Shown: one piece after another, positions 37,175 through 47,845 of the stretch
Layout of the letters: each line of letters opens with the position of its first letter
How positions within the stretch are numbered: position 1 is the stretch's first letter
DNA from: Acaryochloris sp. CCMEE 5410
Lineage (GTDB): Bacteria; Cyanobacteriota; Cyanobacteriia; Thermosynechococcales; Thermosynechococcaceae
Assembly: GCF_000238775.2 (NCBI RefSeq)
Contig: NZ_AFEJ02000001.1
Span: forward strand, 1,302,001-1,366,000
Length of the DNA stretch: 64,000 nt
Direction: 5' to 3'
The notes under the pieces: generated by a model
What the model saw: the letters and a program-made list of their open reading frames with translations, nothing else
Told to the model about the DNA's origin: nothing
Database searches by the model: none
Made by a program: the position numbers and the translations under genes

Positions 37175-38260
37175 ATGGCCCGACCCACGTTATATGCAGC
37201 GATCACTAACCATGGCTTCGGTCATGCCACTCGTACTGCAGCGGTCTTAGCAGAAATTCAGCGGTTGGTCCCCGATGTGCTGTTGATTGTGGTGACGAGT
37301 GCCCCTCGCTGGCTGATTGAGTCCTACCTGCCTGGAGATTTTATTTACCGTTCTCGGGTCTTCGATGTTGGCGTGATTCAGAAGGATGGCCTGAATATGA
37401 ATATTCCGGCTACCCTAACGCAACTGCAGGAGATTCGAACCTATCAACAACGGTTGGTCGATGCGGAGGTGGACTATATCAAGCAGACGGGGGCTCAGCT
37501 CGTTTTAGCAGATATTCCCCCCTTAGCGAGCGTGATTGCTGAAAAAGCAGGAATACCCTGCTGGATGGCCAGCAACTTTGGCTGGGATTTGATCTATGAA
37601 CAGTGGGAAGAGGATTTTGCAGAGATTGTGGACTGGGTGCGGGAGTGTTTCAGCAAATGCGATCGCTTATTTCGTCTCCCCTTTCACGAACCCATGTCAG
37701 CTTTTTCAAACGTGACTGATATTGGCCTGACGGGCGCTTCACCCCGCTATACAACCCTCGAATTACGCCGCGTGTTTGGGATTACGGCGGATCCCGAGAA
37801 AACCGTACTGCTAAGCTTTGGTGGTTTGGGGCTGGCAAAGATTCCCTACCGCAACCTCCAGCAATTTCCCGATTGGCAATTTATTACCTTTGATCGCCTT
37901 GCCCCAGATATCTATAACAACCTGATCAAGGTGACAGATAGCAAATATCGACCCGTAGATATGATGCCTTTGTGTGGTCGTATCATTAGCAAACCGGGAT
38001 ATGGCACCTTTGCCGAAGCCTGTCTTCTGGATATTCCCATTATTTCCATCCCTAGGGATGATTTTGCCGAAGCGAAATTTCTACTCACCGGGCTACAAGA
38101 CTATAACCATCATTATTTGCTGGCAGAAAACGAATTTACCGAAAGCCAGTGGGAATTCCTCTTTCAGCCTTTACTGCCCCCACGAAAAGACACCTCCTTG
38201 CCCAAAGATGGCACCCATACCCTAGCAACAGCGGTGATTAATTATCTGTATCAGGATTAA
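37175..38260 (+). CDS. MurG-like GT-B glycosyltransferase
   Basis: A 361-residue protein of the GT-B fold. The N-terminus YAAITNHGFGHATRTAAVLAEI is the glycine-rich turn of GT28-like enzymes. VLLSFGGLGLAK opens the second Rossmann domain, and ISKPGYGTFAEACLLDIPII is the nucleotide-sugar site. Donor and acceptor are unknown. The family occurs in cyanobacteria near photosynthesis genes. ATG at 37175 is chosen over the TTG two codons earlier. Confidence 0.75.
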   Translation: MARPTLYAAITNHGFGHATRTAAVLAEIQRLVPDVLLIVVTSAPRWLIESYLPGDFIYRSRVFDVGVIQKDGLNMNIPATLTQLQEIRTYQQRLVDAEVDYIKQTGAQLVLADIPPLASVIAEKAGIPCWMASNFGWDLIYEQWEEDFAEIVDWVRECFSKCDRLFRLPFHEPMSAFSNVTDIGLTGASPRYTTLELRRVFGITADPEKTVLLSFGGLGLAKIPYRNLQQFPDWQFITFDRLAPDIYNNLIKVTDSKYRPVDMMPLCGRIISKPGYGTFAEACLLDIPIISIPRDDFAEAKFLLTGLQDYNHHYLLAENEFTESQWEFLFQPLLPPRKDTSLPKDGTHTLATAVINYLYQD

Positions 38261-38274
38261 CTCAGGAAGGGGAG

Positions 38275-38646
38275 TTAGATCAAATGCTTCAGTCGACGAA
38301 GTCGATCGGAGTAACTTCGCATCACTTCAATGGCAAACATTGGGGTGTTTTGGATCGCAAATAAAAATCGCTCCTGATTCAAGTACACCAAGCTACAGTC
38401 ACTCCGGGCAATGGCTGTTGAGGCTCGCGTCCCAGAGGGTTGAACTAAAGCCCCTTCTCCAAAGACATCTCCTGATTGAATGGTTTCGACGACTTTGCCC
38501 TTGACGACTAAATCGACCTTTCCCGTTAATAGCCCGTACATGACTTCGCCGGCTTCACCTTCTGCAAAAATAGTTTCTCCTGCTTTCTTAAACAGGGGAG
38601 CATCGGCTTTATGAAAGATACTGACGGTTCTTGCAGGTTCTGACAT
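38275..38646 (-). CDS. Stand-alone cyclic nucleotide-binding domain protein
   Basis: A 123-residue protein made of one cNMP-binding domain. GDVFGEGALVQPSGTRASTAIA is the phosphate-binding cassette with Glu and Arg positioned to hold cAMP or cGMP. No helix-turn-helix or channel follows, so it is a sensor subunit rather than a CRP-type activator. It converges on the glycosyltransferase gene 14 bases away. Confidence 0.85.
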   Translation of the reverse strand: MSEPARTVSIFHKADAPLFKKAGETIFAEGEAGEVMYGLLTGKVDLVVKGKVVETIQSGDVFGEGALVQPSGTRASTAIARSDCSLVYLNQERFLFAIQNTPMFAIEVMRSYSDRLRRLKHLI

Positions 38647-38996
38647 AGGAACGATAAATCTCTTTAGATTATTTCAAGGGTACGCCATAATCTTCAGATC
38701 TGCTTTGAACCCATCAGGTTAATTTCATAAATTATATTTCAATGGATTTTATCGCTCACTATGGTTCTGATGACGATTAGAATTCTTGCATAATTCAGCT
38801 AAGGACAGGGTAGAGGACTAAAAATTCAAGTCAGATCGCGGCATAGGTTGAGTGAATAGCCCATCGTGAAATGAAGATTGCCAAAGGTCTACTCAAAAAC
38901 CCAGTTCGACCTTGTAGATCCTGTTCATAAACTAGTGCCGGACAATGCGATTTTACAAGGTGTGGCACCAATCAAGCCTAGTACCAATCCCCTAAT
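38647..38996. other. 350-bp gap, nothing recognised
   Basis: Between the cNMP-binding gene start and the end of the split oligopeptidase gene. No gene, repeat or RNA structure stands out. Confidence 0.4.
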
Positions 38997-39850
38997 TCAA
39001 GCTAAAACATGCCTGACAAAAGCAAGCCGATCGCTGGCTTCTTCTATCTGTTTTTGAGTTGGCTTGCCAGCACCATGCCCTGCTTTCGTTTCAATTCGAA
39101 TTAAAGTTGGAGCCATCCCTGAATGCGCGGCTTGGAGCGCAGCCGCAAACTTGAAACTATGCGCTGGTACAACGCGATCATCGTGGTCTGCGGTAGTAAT
39201 CAAAGTGGCTGGGTAAGAGGTGTCCGCTTGGAGATTATGTAAGGGGGAATAGGCATATAGAACAGGGAAATCCTCGGCATTTTCGGAGCTACCATACTCA
39301 GCACACCAAGCCCAGCCAATCGTAAACTGATGGAATCGCAACATATCCATAACGCCAACCGCTGGCAAAGCGGCACCAAATAAATCGGGCCGTTGTGTCA
39401 TACAGGCTCCAACCAACAATCCTCCATTGCTTCCCCCTGCGATCGCTAATTTGTCTGTACAGGTATATCCTGCTGTGATCAGATACTCGGCAGCCGCAAT
39501 AAAATCATCAAAAACCGTTTGTTTATGGTGCTTCATCCCAGCTTGATGCCACGCTTCACCGTATTCGCCTCCACCCCGTAAAGTGGGTAGGGCAAAGATA
39601 CCGCCCATTTCCATCCAGGCGAGCTGAACCGGGGAGAAGGACGGCGTCAGGGACACGTTAAACCCCCCATATCCATAGAGATAGACAGGAGTTTTCCCAT
39701 CTTTGATCAAGCCTTTCTTATGGCTGAGAAATAAGGGAATTTGAGTACCATCTTTACTGGTAAAGAAGACCTGCTGAGTTTCATACTCCGTGGGATTAAA
39801 GTCAACCTGAGGTTGCCAGTAGAGGGTTGATTCACCGGACTCTAGATCAA

Positions 39851-40989
39851 CAGGACTTACGCATTGACACGGGTTTTATTTTGTGGGTTGAAAGATAAAG
39901 GCCGTTAATGTTCTCCCTCTGTTGCGAATACCCAGCAAGCCTTCAACTGCTCAGTGCACCCAAGACCTTTATGTCCGCTATCTCCTAGCTCAACCCCAAG
40001 GAGATGGATGCAGCCATATGGCAGAAATCCTCAAAGATGTTTCTCACGACAGCATCAACCGCTTTTTGCTTCGAGAACGCTATGAGCCCAAAGATCTATT
40101 TGATTTACTTGCAGACAATGAATGGATTGAGCTGACCGGAGGCGTTTTGAGTGCTGATGATACTGTTCTTGAGAAACTCTACAGCAACCCCAAGAAAATG
40201 GACCTGTTGGGATATTACTGGAGTAGCAAACATAGCAAACCGATTTTGGGAATCCCCTTAATCACCCTGTACTACACCAGTCCCAATGGCTTGAGAGTCC
40301 CCATTAACTATCGTATTTATGACAAACAGGAGGGCAAAACCAAGAATCAATATCTCCAGGAAATGCTCCAAGAGGTTTTAGCTTGGGGGCTTCGACCGAC
40401 GACCTTCACCAGCGATGCTTGGTATGCATCCAAGGCCAATCTCAATTTACTCAAAGACGTGCAATTGGGATTCCTGGTTGGTGTTGCCAAAAATCGACAG
40501 GTGCGATTGGGCCAGAGCCAGTATCAACGCGTGGATACCCTTGTCATCCCTGAACAAGGATTACATGTTTACCTCAAAGGGGTGGGCATCGTGAAGGTTT
40601 TTTGCCAGCGATTCAAAAACGAATCGTGTCGCTATTACCTTCTGTATGCGCCAGACCCGAAGGAGCTTGCTATTGCAGGTAAAGCTGAGTTTGAGCATTT
40701 ACACACACTCCATTGGGGCATTGAATGCTTTCATCGTGCAGGCAAACAATTGTGTGGACTTCAGCGGTTTCGTGTGCGTTTAACTGAGGCTGTTCATACC
40801 CATGTGTTTTGTGCTCTTAGGGCTTTTGTGGAGCTGGAATTACAAGTTTGGCACCAACAGATAGACAACTGGTATGCCCTACAACGCAAGTTATATCAAG
40901 AGGTTGCTCGACAATTCATTCTTGAACAACCACTGCTGGGATGGCTCTCTTGAACATTGGGGGTAATTTCTGTCAATGCGTTAGTCCTG
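39851..40989. mobile_element. DDE insertion sequence in oligopeptidase gene, 1,139 bp
   Basis: Inverted ends CAGGACTTACGCATTGACA (left) and CAGGACTAACGCATTGACA (right, read inward) differ at one base. Five-bp direct repeats ATCAA flank the element at 39846-39850 and 40990-40994. It carries one transposase gene on the plus strand, opposite to the host gene. Confidence 0.92.
39922..40953 (+). CDS. IS4/IS701-like DDE transposase
   Basis: A 343-residue transposase with catalytic segments LSADDTVLEK (Asp), FTSDAWYAS (Asp) and HWGIECFHRAGKQ (Glu). The frame opens with TTG at 39922. An ATG at 39908 lies in another frame, so a lost base near the 5' end is possible, and the real N-terminus is uncertain. 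It otherwise fills the element. Confidence 0.78.
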   Translation: MRIPSKPSTAQCTQDLYVRYLLAQPQGDGCSHMAEILKDVSHDSINRFLLRERYEPKDLFDLLADNEWIELTGGVLSADDTVLEKLYSNPKKMDLLGYYWSSKHSKPILGIPLITLYYTSPNGLRVPINYRIYDKQEGKTKNQYLQEMLQEVLAWGLRPTTFTSDAWYASKANLNLLKDVQLGFLVGVAKNRQVRLGQSQYQRVDTLVIPEQGLHVYLKGVGIVKVFCQRFKNESCRYYLLYAPDPKELAIAGKAEFEHLHTLHWGIECFHRAGKQLCGLQRFRVRLTEAVHTHVFCALRAFVELELQVWHQQIDNWYALQRKLYQEVARQFILEQPLLGWLS

Positions 40990-42189
40990 ATCAAAACGAT
41001 AGATCGAGGTCGGTGTCGTAAAGCTCGTGAAACTGTAGAAGGTTTCCGTTTCGGTTGTCTTGCCATAGAACCCGCTGACACTACCGATCCCAGGCAGTGA
41101 AATCTCTCCCAGCTCTTGCCCATCTAAAGCAAAGCATTTGACTTGCGATCGTGCATCCTTGAGGTAAGTTGCGACAAATTGATGATTAAGAACATCAATC
41201 CCTTCCAGGGTATCGGTGGATTCAGGGATGATCGTTTGCCAGTGCTCTTGGTCAGGGTGATGAAGATCGATGGCAATCACCCGCCCCCGAGGTGCATTTA
41301 AATCCGTTTTGACCCAGAACAGGGACTTTTGATTGCCAATAAAACTGTAGTTCGCTTCAAAGGTGGAAATTAACTCAGTAACGGGAGCTTCAGGCGATTT
41401 AAGATCTTTGTAAAACAACAAATTACGGGCATCTGTCCCCAGCCACACATGGATCAGGAGGTAATCTCCATCTTCTGATACGACGGCTTGGAATCCCCAT
41501 TCTTTTTGGTCAGGCCGTTCATAAATCAGCAGATCTGCCGACTGGGGCGTTCCTAAACGATGGTAAAAAAGCTTTTGATAATAGTTAACGCCTTCAAGTT
41601 TATTATTTTCATCCGGTTCATCGTATCGCCCATAGAAGAACCCCTGATGATCCGGGGTCCACGCTGCCCCTGAGAACTTAATCCATTGCAGTTGCTCCGA
41701 AAAATCTTCGCCTGTGGATAAATCTCGAATGTGCCAGGTTTGCCAATCGGAACCGGATTCCGATAAACCATAGGCTAAATATTGGGCATTATCGCTCAGG
41801 GCTAATCCCGATAGGGCAACCGTGCCATCATCAGAAAGGAGATTCGGGTCGAGAATCATTTCGAGCTCTGAAGTCAAACTCTTTTGGGAATAGAGGACGC
41901 TTTGATTCTGGAGGCCATTGTTTTTGGAGAAAAAATAGCGATCGCCTTTTTTAAAGGGAACACTCAGCTTTTCATAGTTCCACAACTGGGTAAGACGGGA
42001 TTGGATTTGCGATCGCTCCGGTATGGATTCTAAGAACTCAAACGTCAAAGCATTTTGGGCCTGAATCCAAGCGTGAGTGTCAGCACTTTGAGGATCTTCA
42101 AGCCATCGATAGGGATCAGAAACGATTTCTCCATGATAGTTATCGACTTGTTGACCACGGGGAGAGGGCGGATACTGTATTTTCCCCAT

Positions 42190-42594
42190 TCACTTCTGCC
42201 TTTAAGCTGAACCTCAGTTATGACCTAATTAACCTGAGTTTGGGATAAGCTAAAACCCCAATTTTTGCATAGACTCAGATTTACATTCTTCAATAGAAGT
42301 ACCTTAAAAAAATGGGCTTAGGAACACTTGGAGATTACTCTACTTCAGTAGATAAGCTCTCATGTTTTTGAAAGGGTAATTTAATCTGTTCATCCAGAAA
42401 ACAATTATTGTCCAGCTTAATATATATCAATATTCAGTAGCTGAAAACTATATTCCAAAAAAATTAGTGAAATTAAATTATTTTAATTTCCGGTGTAATT
42501 ATCTGGCGGTTAAATTAAGTTTCAAATTGATTAAAATCCGATAATTCACCACCATGAGAAAATAGTTTTTATAGAGCTTGGCACGATTTAAGAT
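42190..42594. other. AT-rich gap before the GST gene
   Basis: A 405-bp stretch without a gene. It probably holds the divergent promoters of the oligopeptidase and GST genes. Composition becomes markedly AT-rich from here into the accessory region. Confidence 0.4.
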
Positions 42595-43230
42595 ATGAAG
42601 CTATATTTTATGCCGACTACACGGGCAGTCCGTCCCCGCTGGCTGCTTGAAGAACTTAATATTTCCTATGAATTAATTCGTGTGACGATGGACATGTCTC
42701 GTTCTAAAGAATATGGCCATCTCCACCCTCACGGCAAAGTGCCGGTATTGATTGATGAGACTGTCACTATTTTCGAGTCAGCAGCAATATGTGCTTATCT
42801 GGCCGATAAATATATCGATCATGGTTTTGCACCAAAACTAGATGCACCCGCACGAGCCTATTACTATCAATGGTTGTTTTATGCTTCTCTAACCTTAGAA
42901 GCACCCGTGGAACAGTATATGTTCCATGTATTACCGGGCTTGCCAGACAAGATACTCCCTAAGCAAGCGCGACAAACCGTTTCCCCTGAAGAAGCTAAGC
43001 AATGGTTTGCTAAAGTATGTGAGCCTCTAAATGAGCAATTAACAACGAATGATTATTTAGCAGGAGACGATTTTACGGCTGCAGATATTGTGACTGGTGG
43101 TGTGTTGTTATGGGCATTAAAACTAGGAATGCTCAAGCAAGAAAGTCCAGTTAAAAGCTACCTCGCTAGACTAATGGAACGCCCTGCTTTGCAGAAGGCT
43201 GATGAAGATGTTTATGCCAAGGTAGATTAG
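42595..43230 (+). CDS. Glutathione S-transferase
   Basis: A 211-residue two-domain GST. The N-terminal thioredoxin-like domain (about 1-80) has MPTTRAVRPRWLLEELNISYE and the glutathione site KVPVLIDETVTIFESAAICAYLADKY. The all-helical C-terminal domain (about 88-205) has LAGDDFTAADIVTGGVL. The early Thr/Ser-Arg-type N-terminus suggests a beta/nu-like class. It probably conjugates or reduces electrophiles. It stands alone. Confidence 0.9.
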   Translation: MKLYFMPTTRAVRPRWLLEELNISYELIRVTMDMSRSKEYGHLHPHGKVPVLIDETVTIFESAAICAYLADKYIDHGFAPKLDAPARAYYYQWLFYASLTLEAPVEQYMFHVLPGLPDKILPKQARQTVSPEEAKQWFAKVCEPLNEQLTTNDYLAGDDFTAADIVTGGVLLWALKLGMLKQESPVKSYLARLMERPALQKADEDVYAKVD

Positions 43231-43448
43231 TACTTAAGGCTTTTTCAAATTTCTGACAGAGAATTTAGTACACATATACTTGTGTATATTGATCCTCGTA
43301 GGTACTTTATAGCAATCTGAAGTGAGTTGTGAGAATCGCATTCAACCTGGATTAGCACTGGCAAGGATTTTAGTCTCACGAACTCTCATAAATGATTTTA
43401 GATTGCTATATACTTTATATAATAAGAAAGTTTTCAGCACTTTTAAAT

Positions 43449-45329
43449 TTAAGAGATAGTCGTTTTTGGAATTCTACACTCGTAAAAAGCATCATAAATT
43501 CGTTTTAAATCATTAAATCTAATATAAAAAGGTATACATATACGAATACAGTAACCTAGTGAAGGTGATAGAACTTTTTTAACGATAATATTTTTACTTT
43601 CAAGATCAGTAACTAAACTGCTTAGGGCAGTATCTTGGTCTCTACAGGTTTTATATTGTAGGATAAATATCCCAGGAGAGCTAGGGAAATACACATTTTC
43701 ATATACTATGTATTCAGGGATTTCAGATATCTTTCTACATAAATATTCGTTGATACTACGCATATTATTTCTTATATGTTCACGGCTTATATCTGTATGA
43801 AATTCATCTAAAGTAATAGTAAGAGAGATTAGTGGGGAAAGACAAATGGTTGATTTAAAGTTCTTAAAGTAGCTTATTTCCCTAGAGCCTATAGAGTGAC
43901 ACTTCATAGCTGAATCAAGGAATTGAGGACTTAACGCTAGAAACTCATGAACTTCTTCAGCAATAATTAAGTTCTTCTTAAAATTTTTATTATTAAAAAC
44001 CAATATACCCAAACTAGGTGATCCAAAAAGCCACTTATGGCCGCAAAAAATATAATAATCGCATGCTAGATTAGATATATTAACTTCAATATTTCCAACT
44101 GCATGAGCACCATCAATGACAATTGTAATATTTGGATTATGATCCTTTATCTTACGGCAGATATCTTCGACGGGCAAAACCCATCCAGTTGATGAACAAA
44201 CGTGACTAAGAAATACAACAAATACTTCTTTTTCAAGTCTTCCTGAATAATCTTCTATAACTTCTTGGATGAATCTTCTAGTAAAAGATTCTTTAGATTC
44301 ATTGATATCATCTTTCCATTTTTCTTTTACAACTTCGACTGGCATTATCTGTGTATTATGGCGATTTTTAATTATAGAGAAAAATTGTTTTTGTGATTCA
44401 TGCTCATGATCAGTAGTAACAACATACGTAGGTCGTATTGCTTCAAGTACAATTTCAATGGCTCTTGAAGTATTGGTAAGAAATACTATATTTTCAGGCT
44501 TTTGTATCCCAATATAGTTCGATATACTATTTCTTAAGTATTCGGATCCTTCCCAAGTATCATTTTGAATTTTCCTTACAATACTTCCATATAACTGATT
44601 TTCACAAGGTTGTATAACTGAGGAAATAACTTCAGAAGTTGGAGTATATTTTTCTACATACTTATTCCAAATATTCAGAGTATCAAAAACTATGGCTAGT
44701 CTTGGAGCTAAAGAGCCAACATTTAGATAGATAACTTTAGTTCTCTGAGAAAAAATCTCAGGGAAATCAACTAACTCAGGGTATGAATGATCCTGATTAA
44801 AAAATAGATTTGTCTGTGGCAATGCAGAATAAATACTACAGAAAGAAGCAAAGACGCTAAACAAAATGCTAATTAGAGATGTATTTTTTGTGTCTATTCC
44901 CCAATAAGCAAAAAGCGTAAAGATGTCTAAGAATATGAAATAGAATGAAAGGCACAATAGAACATTGGTTAAAATAATTATAAGGTTCTCTCTAAAGAGG
45001 GAACCTCTCTTTCGAATAATGTAAGCACTTCTATATTTGTAGCTTTTACTAAAATGTAATACATATAATGGAACGCACAACCATATTGTTATCAATAGAA
45101 TAATTACAAAGCTAGTTACAGGAACTGTATAACTCTCTATGGACATTGCAAGTAAATGTAGAGAAATATAATCAGCAGTTGACAAGCCACTGTGCAAATA
45201 ATATCGAAAAAAAAAGGTAAGAACTACTAAAATCGCTAAAAAAACTAGCAAAATATTTCTAAATATATTTCTGTTTTCGAAAATAAATCCTCTATACTTC
45301 CCTAAGGTAAATGTATTATAAGTTGACAT
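43449..45329 (-). CDS. Membrane domain fused to class V aminotransferase
   Basis: A 626-residue protein with an unusual architecture. Four hydrophobic helices occupy about residues 26-41, 69-92, 115-141 and 152-170. A class V (cysteine desulfurase/isopenicillin N epimerase-like) PLP domain follows from about 195. Key residues are IDGAHAVG (Asp406, His409), CGHKWLFGSP with PLP-binding Lys432, and SHVCSSTGW with His376. Codon use is AT-rich compared with neighbours, suggesting transfer. The downstream receptor-like gene lies on the same strand with AT-rich composition. The substrate is unknown. The fusion itself is clear from one uninterrupted frame. Confidence 0.75.
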   Translation of the reverse strand: MSTYNTFTLGKYRGFIFENRNIFRNILLVFLAILVVLTFFFRYYLHSGLSTADYISLHLLAMSIESYTVPVTSFVIILLITIWLCVPLYVLHFSKSYKYRSAYIIRKRGSLFRENLIIILTNVLLCLSFYFIFLDIFTLFAYWGIDTKNTSLISILFSVFASFCSIYSALPQTNLFFNQDHSYPELVDFPEIFSQRTKVIYLNVGSLAPRLAIVFDTLNIWNKYVEKYTPTSEVISSVIQPCENQLYGSIVRKIQNDTWEGSEYLRNSISNYIGIQKPENIVFLTNTSRAIEIVLEAIRPTYVVTTDHEHESQKQFFSIIKNRHNTQIMPVEVVKEKWKDDINESKESFTRRFIQEVIEDYSGRLEKEVFVVFLSHVCSSTGWVLPVEDICRKIKDHNPNITIVIDGAHAVGNIEVNISNLACDYYIFCGHKWLFGSPSLGILVFNNKNFKKNLIIAEEVHEFLALSPQFLDSAMKCHSIGSREISYFKNFKSTICLSPLISLTITLDEFHTDISREHIRNNMRSINEYLCRKISEIPEYIVYENVYFPSSPGIFILQYKTCRDQDTALSSLVTDLESKNIIVKKVLSPSLGYCIRICIPFYIRFNDLKRIYDAFYECRIPKTTIS

Positions 45330-46680
45330 TTTCTGAATCAGATCCTACCTATTGTTTGGACTTAAAAGCATCAATGTATGTCAATTAATATTAAATGAGG
45401 TTTAATCCACATTTCAGGGAGTTATTAGCCTGCTCCTGAAAAACTTCAAATCCTTGCGGGCAATATTTTTTTCTTCAGAAATATGAACTTTGGTCAAACA
45501 GAAACTCTGTAAGCTTTGAGGCTTCTTTCACCCATCCACCTCACTAACAGAGATAGAAAAGTTAAATATTTTCACCAATTAGTCTACTCCTCAAAAATCC
45601 ACTCATTAAAATTATTAGTATTGAGCTTATATATATAGTTTCTACCCATTATATTATCTCCATCTAAATTAAAGTTGTAAGGTCCAATCATCATGTTTTT
45701 ATCGAAATTTCTATTCTTTTCATTATTCATACACTTCAAAAGCTCTTTCCTTGTTATGCTTGACTTCTCAGAAAGTATTTTTTTTGACAACTCATGAATG
45801 ATACGAATACTATCTGCTCCAAATGGAGCATACGCAAGATCACTAAATTTTGCATCAGGCTCAGAAAGTCGAATCTTCGAAATCAAGGGAGTTACTTTTT
45901 CAATTTTACTAATGTCAGGGGCCAAGAAGGAAATATATAACTCACCAGAATCAGGACCTAAGTAATCAAAAATTTTTGAAACAAAGCAACCATCTGTCAA
46001 GATGATAGGCTTTTTGATTTCCCGTTTGCGAATATCTGATACAAGCTTCCCTCCTTCTTCATAATAACCTGCAAAAATAATAACATCAGAATCTATTTCT
46101 TCTAGGCTCTTGTTGATTTGAGAATAATCACTGTTACTTATACTGCTAAAAACAACCTCTTGATTAGAGAGAGCTTTCTCTAAAGATTCACCAAGATTAA
46201 TGCCATAGGTTGTTTCATCATGAATGATTAACGCTGACTTTTTAGATTGTTTATTTTGATTAGATATTTTTTTCTTAGTAAATTCAGCAATTTTTGCTGC
46301 TTGAAAATTGTCTATAGGGACTAACCTGTATATATTATCCCACTTCTTCTCACTTGAAACTTGAGTTATTTGTGGGTTAGTTGCAACTGGAAGGAAAAGT
46401 GGAACTTTAAAAGTACCATAAATATCAAGAGTGGATAACGTATTTCCTGATGAAGAGTGGCCAATAACTGCAATAACTGATGATTGGAGAGAAAATTTCA
46501 AGGCAATTTTTCTTGCCTTTATGTCATCTCCTTTATCATCTTCTCTGTGAATAATTAGTTCTTTTCCTCTACCTAGCTTTATCTTATCAGCTACAAAATC
46601 AGCTCCTAGAGCAACCGAGTTCCCAATACCTGAATAGTTGCCACTGTAATCACCAACGACAAGTATCGTATATTTATTAG

Positions 46681-47845
46681 CAGGGCTGTTTTAAGTTAGC
46701 AGCGAAAAAATAATATCGACCCGATTAGCCAGCTTAGTCATCGCGGTTTTGAGGGATTGATAGTCGTTTAGCCGCAGGATATTAATCCCAATAGTTCTAA
46801 GCACTGACCAATTGAGCAGTGCTTGTTCATCTTCGAGTCGATAATCATCTTCGCCAAAAACAACATCCTTCGGCCAATGCAACCGATTTTCAATGCCCCA
46901 ATGTTCTCGGACCAGAGATTGCCAATGCTGGGGTGAGGTGGCAGCTGAACTGATGTAATAGGCGGTATTGTGATACTCCTTTCCTTTGCGAGTACCCCAT
47001 CGTTGGACACAAAGTACAGAGCGAATTGCTGTCCATTCTTGTAGGGCTATGCCGACAGGCTCATAAACCTGTATACACCGATGTTCATCTCGTCCTCTAC
47101 TTTGGGCGGAGTGGATGTGCTCAGCCATGGGTTTAAGACACTCAAAGTAAGTCTGGAGGTGGTCGTAAAGTCTTCCCTGGTTGGATTTGACCGCCACGAG
47201 ATAGTCATTACCCGAGGCCACAATCTTCTCAAGTGTTTTTTGGGCGTGTAAGGCATCCATGGTAATCAGTAAGCCATCGAGTTGAAGGGTTTCCAACAGT
47301 GCCTGCACGACTTTGATTTCGCTATTATCCTCCTGAGTGAGGGCTTCGAGCTTGAGGGTGATGCCTGCTTCCACCGCAAATAAACTCACCAAGCCCACAA
47401 AACGCTGCTTCCCCTTGGCATCTGTAAGCCCCTGACGAATCCGTTTGCCATCAATGGAGGCTGCATAATTATCGGGAGAGTGAGTCTGGGCTTTCGAGAG
47501 CATCCATGCTTCAAATTGGTGGCTCAACGCTTGGAAGTCAAGCCCCTTCATCACTCGACGAAAGGTACAGTGAGACGGAACTTCGAGGCTCTCAAGCCCC
47601 AATAGCTCACTTAAAGGCTGGCGATAATCGCTCACAAAGGTTTCTAACGGACGGTACCCTTGATATCCAGCAAGCATGCCCATCACCATCAATAGCAACA
47701 GCAGCCATAACGGATGAATACGGCCATGGGCACTGCGGAAATCCGGGACTTGCTTCAAAGTATCGATTAGATGGCTCATCGGTCTCTCTACTGTTGGTCA
47801 GTAGAACCATCCTATTTTTTCTAGGAGTAACGTAAAACAACCCTG
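46681..47845. mobile_element. ISAs1-type insertion sequence, 1,165 bp
   Basis: Ends CAGGGCTGTTTTAAGTTA (left) and CAGGGTTGTTTTACGTTA (right, inverse) are near-perfect inverted repeats. Ten-bp direct repeats TATTTATTAG abut both ends (46671-46680 and 47846-47855). One transposase lies inside, in the same orientation as the host gene. Confidence 0.92.
46691..47779 (-). CDS. ISAs1 family transposase
   Basis: A 362-residue protein of the H-repeat/ISAs1 group. The N-terminus carries the DUF4338-like FRSAHGRIHPLWLLLLLMVMGMLAGYQGYRP. The catalytic parts are AASIDGKRIRQGL (Asp), LITMDALHAQKTLEKI (Asp) and REHWGIENRLHWPKDVVFGED (Glu). It is full length and ends close to the left inverted repeat, so it is probably active. 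Confidence 0.88.
   Translation of the reverse strand: MSHLIDTLKQVPDFRSAHGRIHPLWLLLLLMVMGMLAGYQGYRPLETFVSDYRQPLSELLGLESLEVPSHCTFRRVMKGLDFQALSHQFEAWMLSKAQTHSPDNYAASIDGKRIRQGLTDAKGKQRFVGLVSLFAVEAGITLKLEALTQEDNSEIKVVQALLETLQLDGLLITMDALHAQKTLEKIVASGNDYLVAVKSNQGRLYDHLQTYFECLKPMAEHIHSAQSRGRDEHRCIQVYEPVGIALQEWTAIRSVLCVQRWGTRKGKEYHNTAYYISSAATSPQHWQSLVREHWGIENRLHWPKDVVFGEDDYRLEDEQALLNWSVLRTIGINILRLNDYQSLKTAMTKLANRVDIIFSLLT

Larger units (their letters stand above)
38997..42189 (-). pseudogene. Prolyl oligopeptidase gene split by an IS
   Basis: The N-terminal part (42189 to about 40990, beta-propeller) and the C-terminal part (39850 to 38997, alpha/beta hydrolase) are one gene interrupted at 39851-40989. 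Removing the IS and one ATCAA copy leaves 2,049 bp, exactly 683 codons. It reads through the junction as SIYRFDLESGE, a normal S9A length. The catalytic Ser is in AGGSNGG, the Asp is near [11 protein letters not shown], and the His is in AGHGAGK. The insertion separates propeller from catalytic domain, so activity should be lost. A C-terminal piece starting [10 protein letters not shown] could be translated alone but lacks the propeller. Confidence 0.93.

Noticed and set aside
37430-37450. GATTCGAACC resembling a tRNA T-loop
   Set aside because: It is inside the glycosyltransferase gene, with no acceptor or anticodon stem around it.
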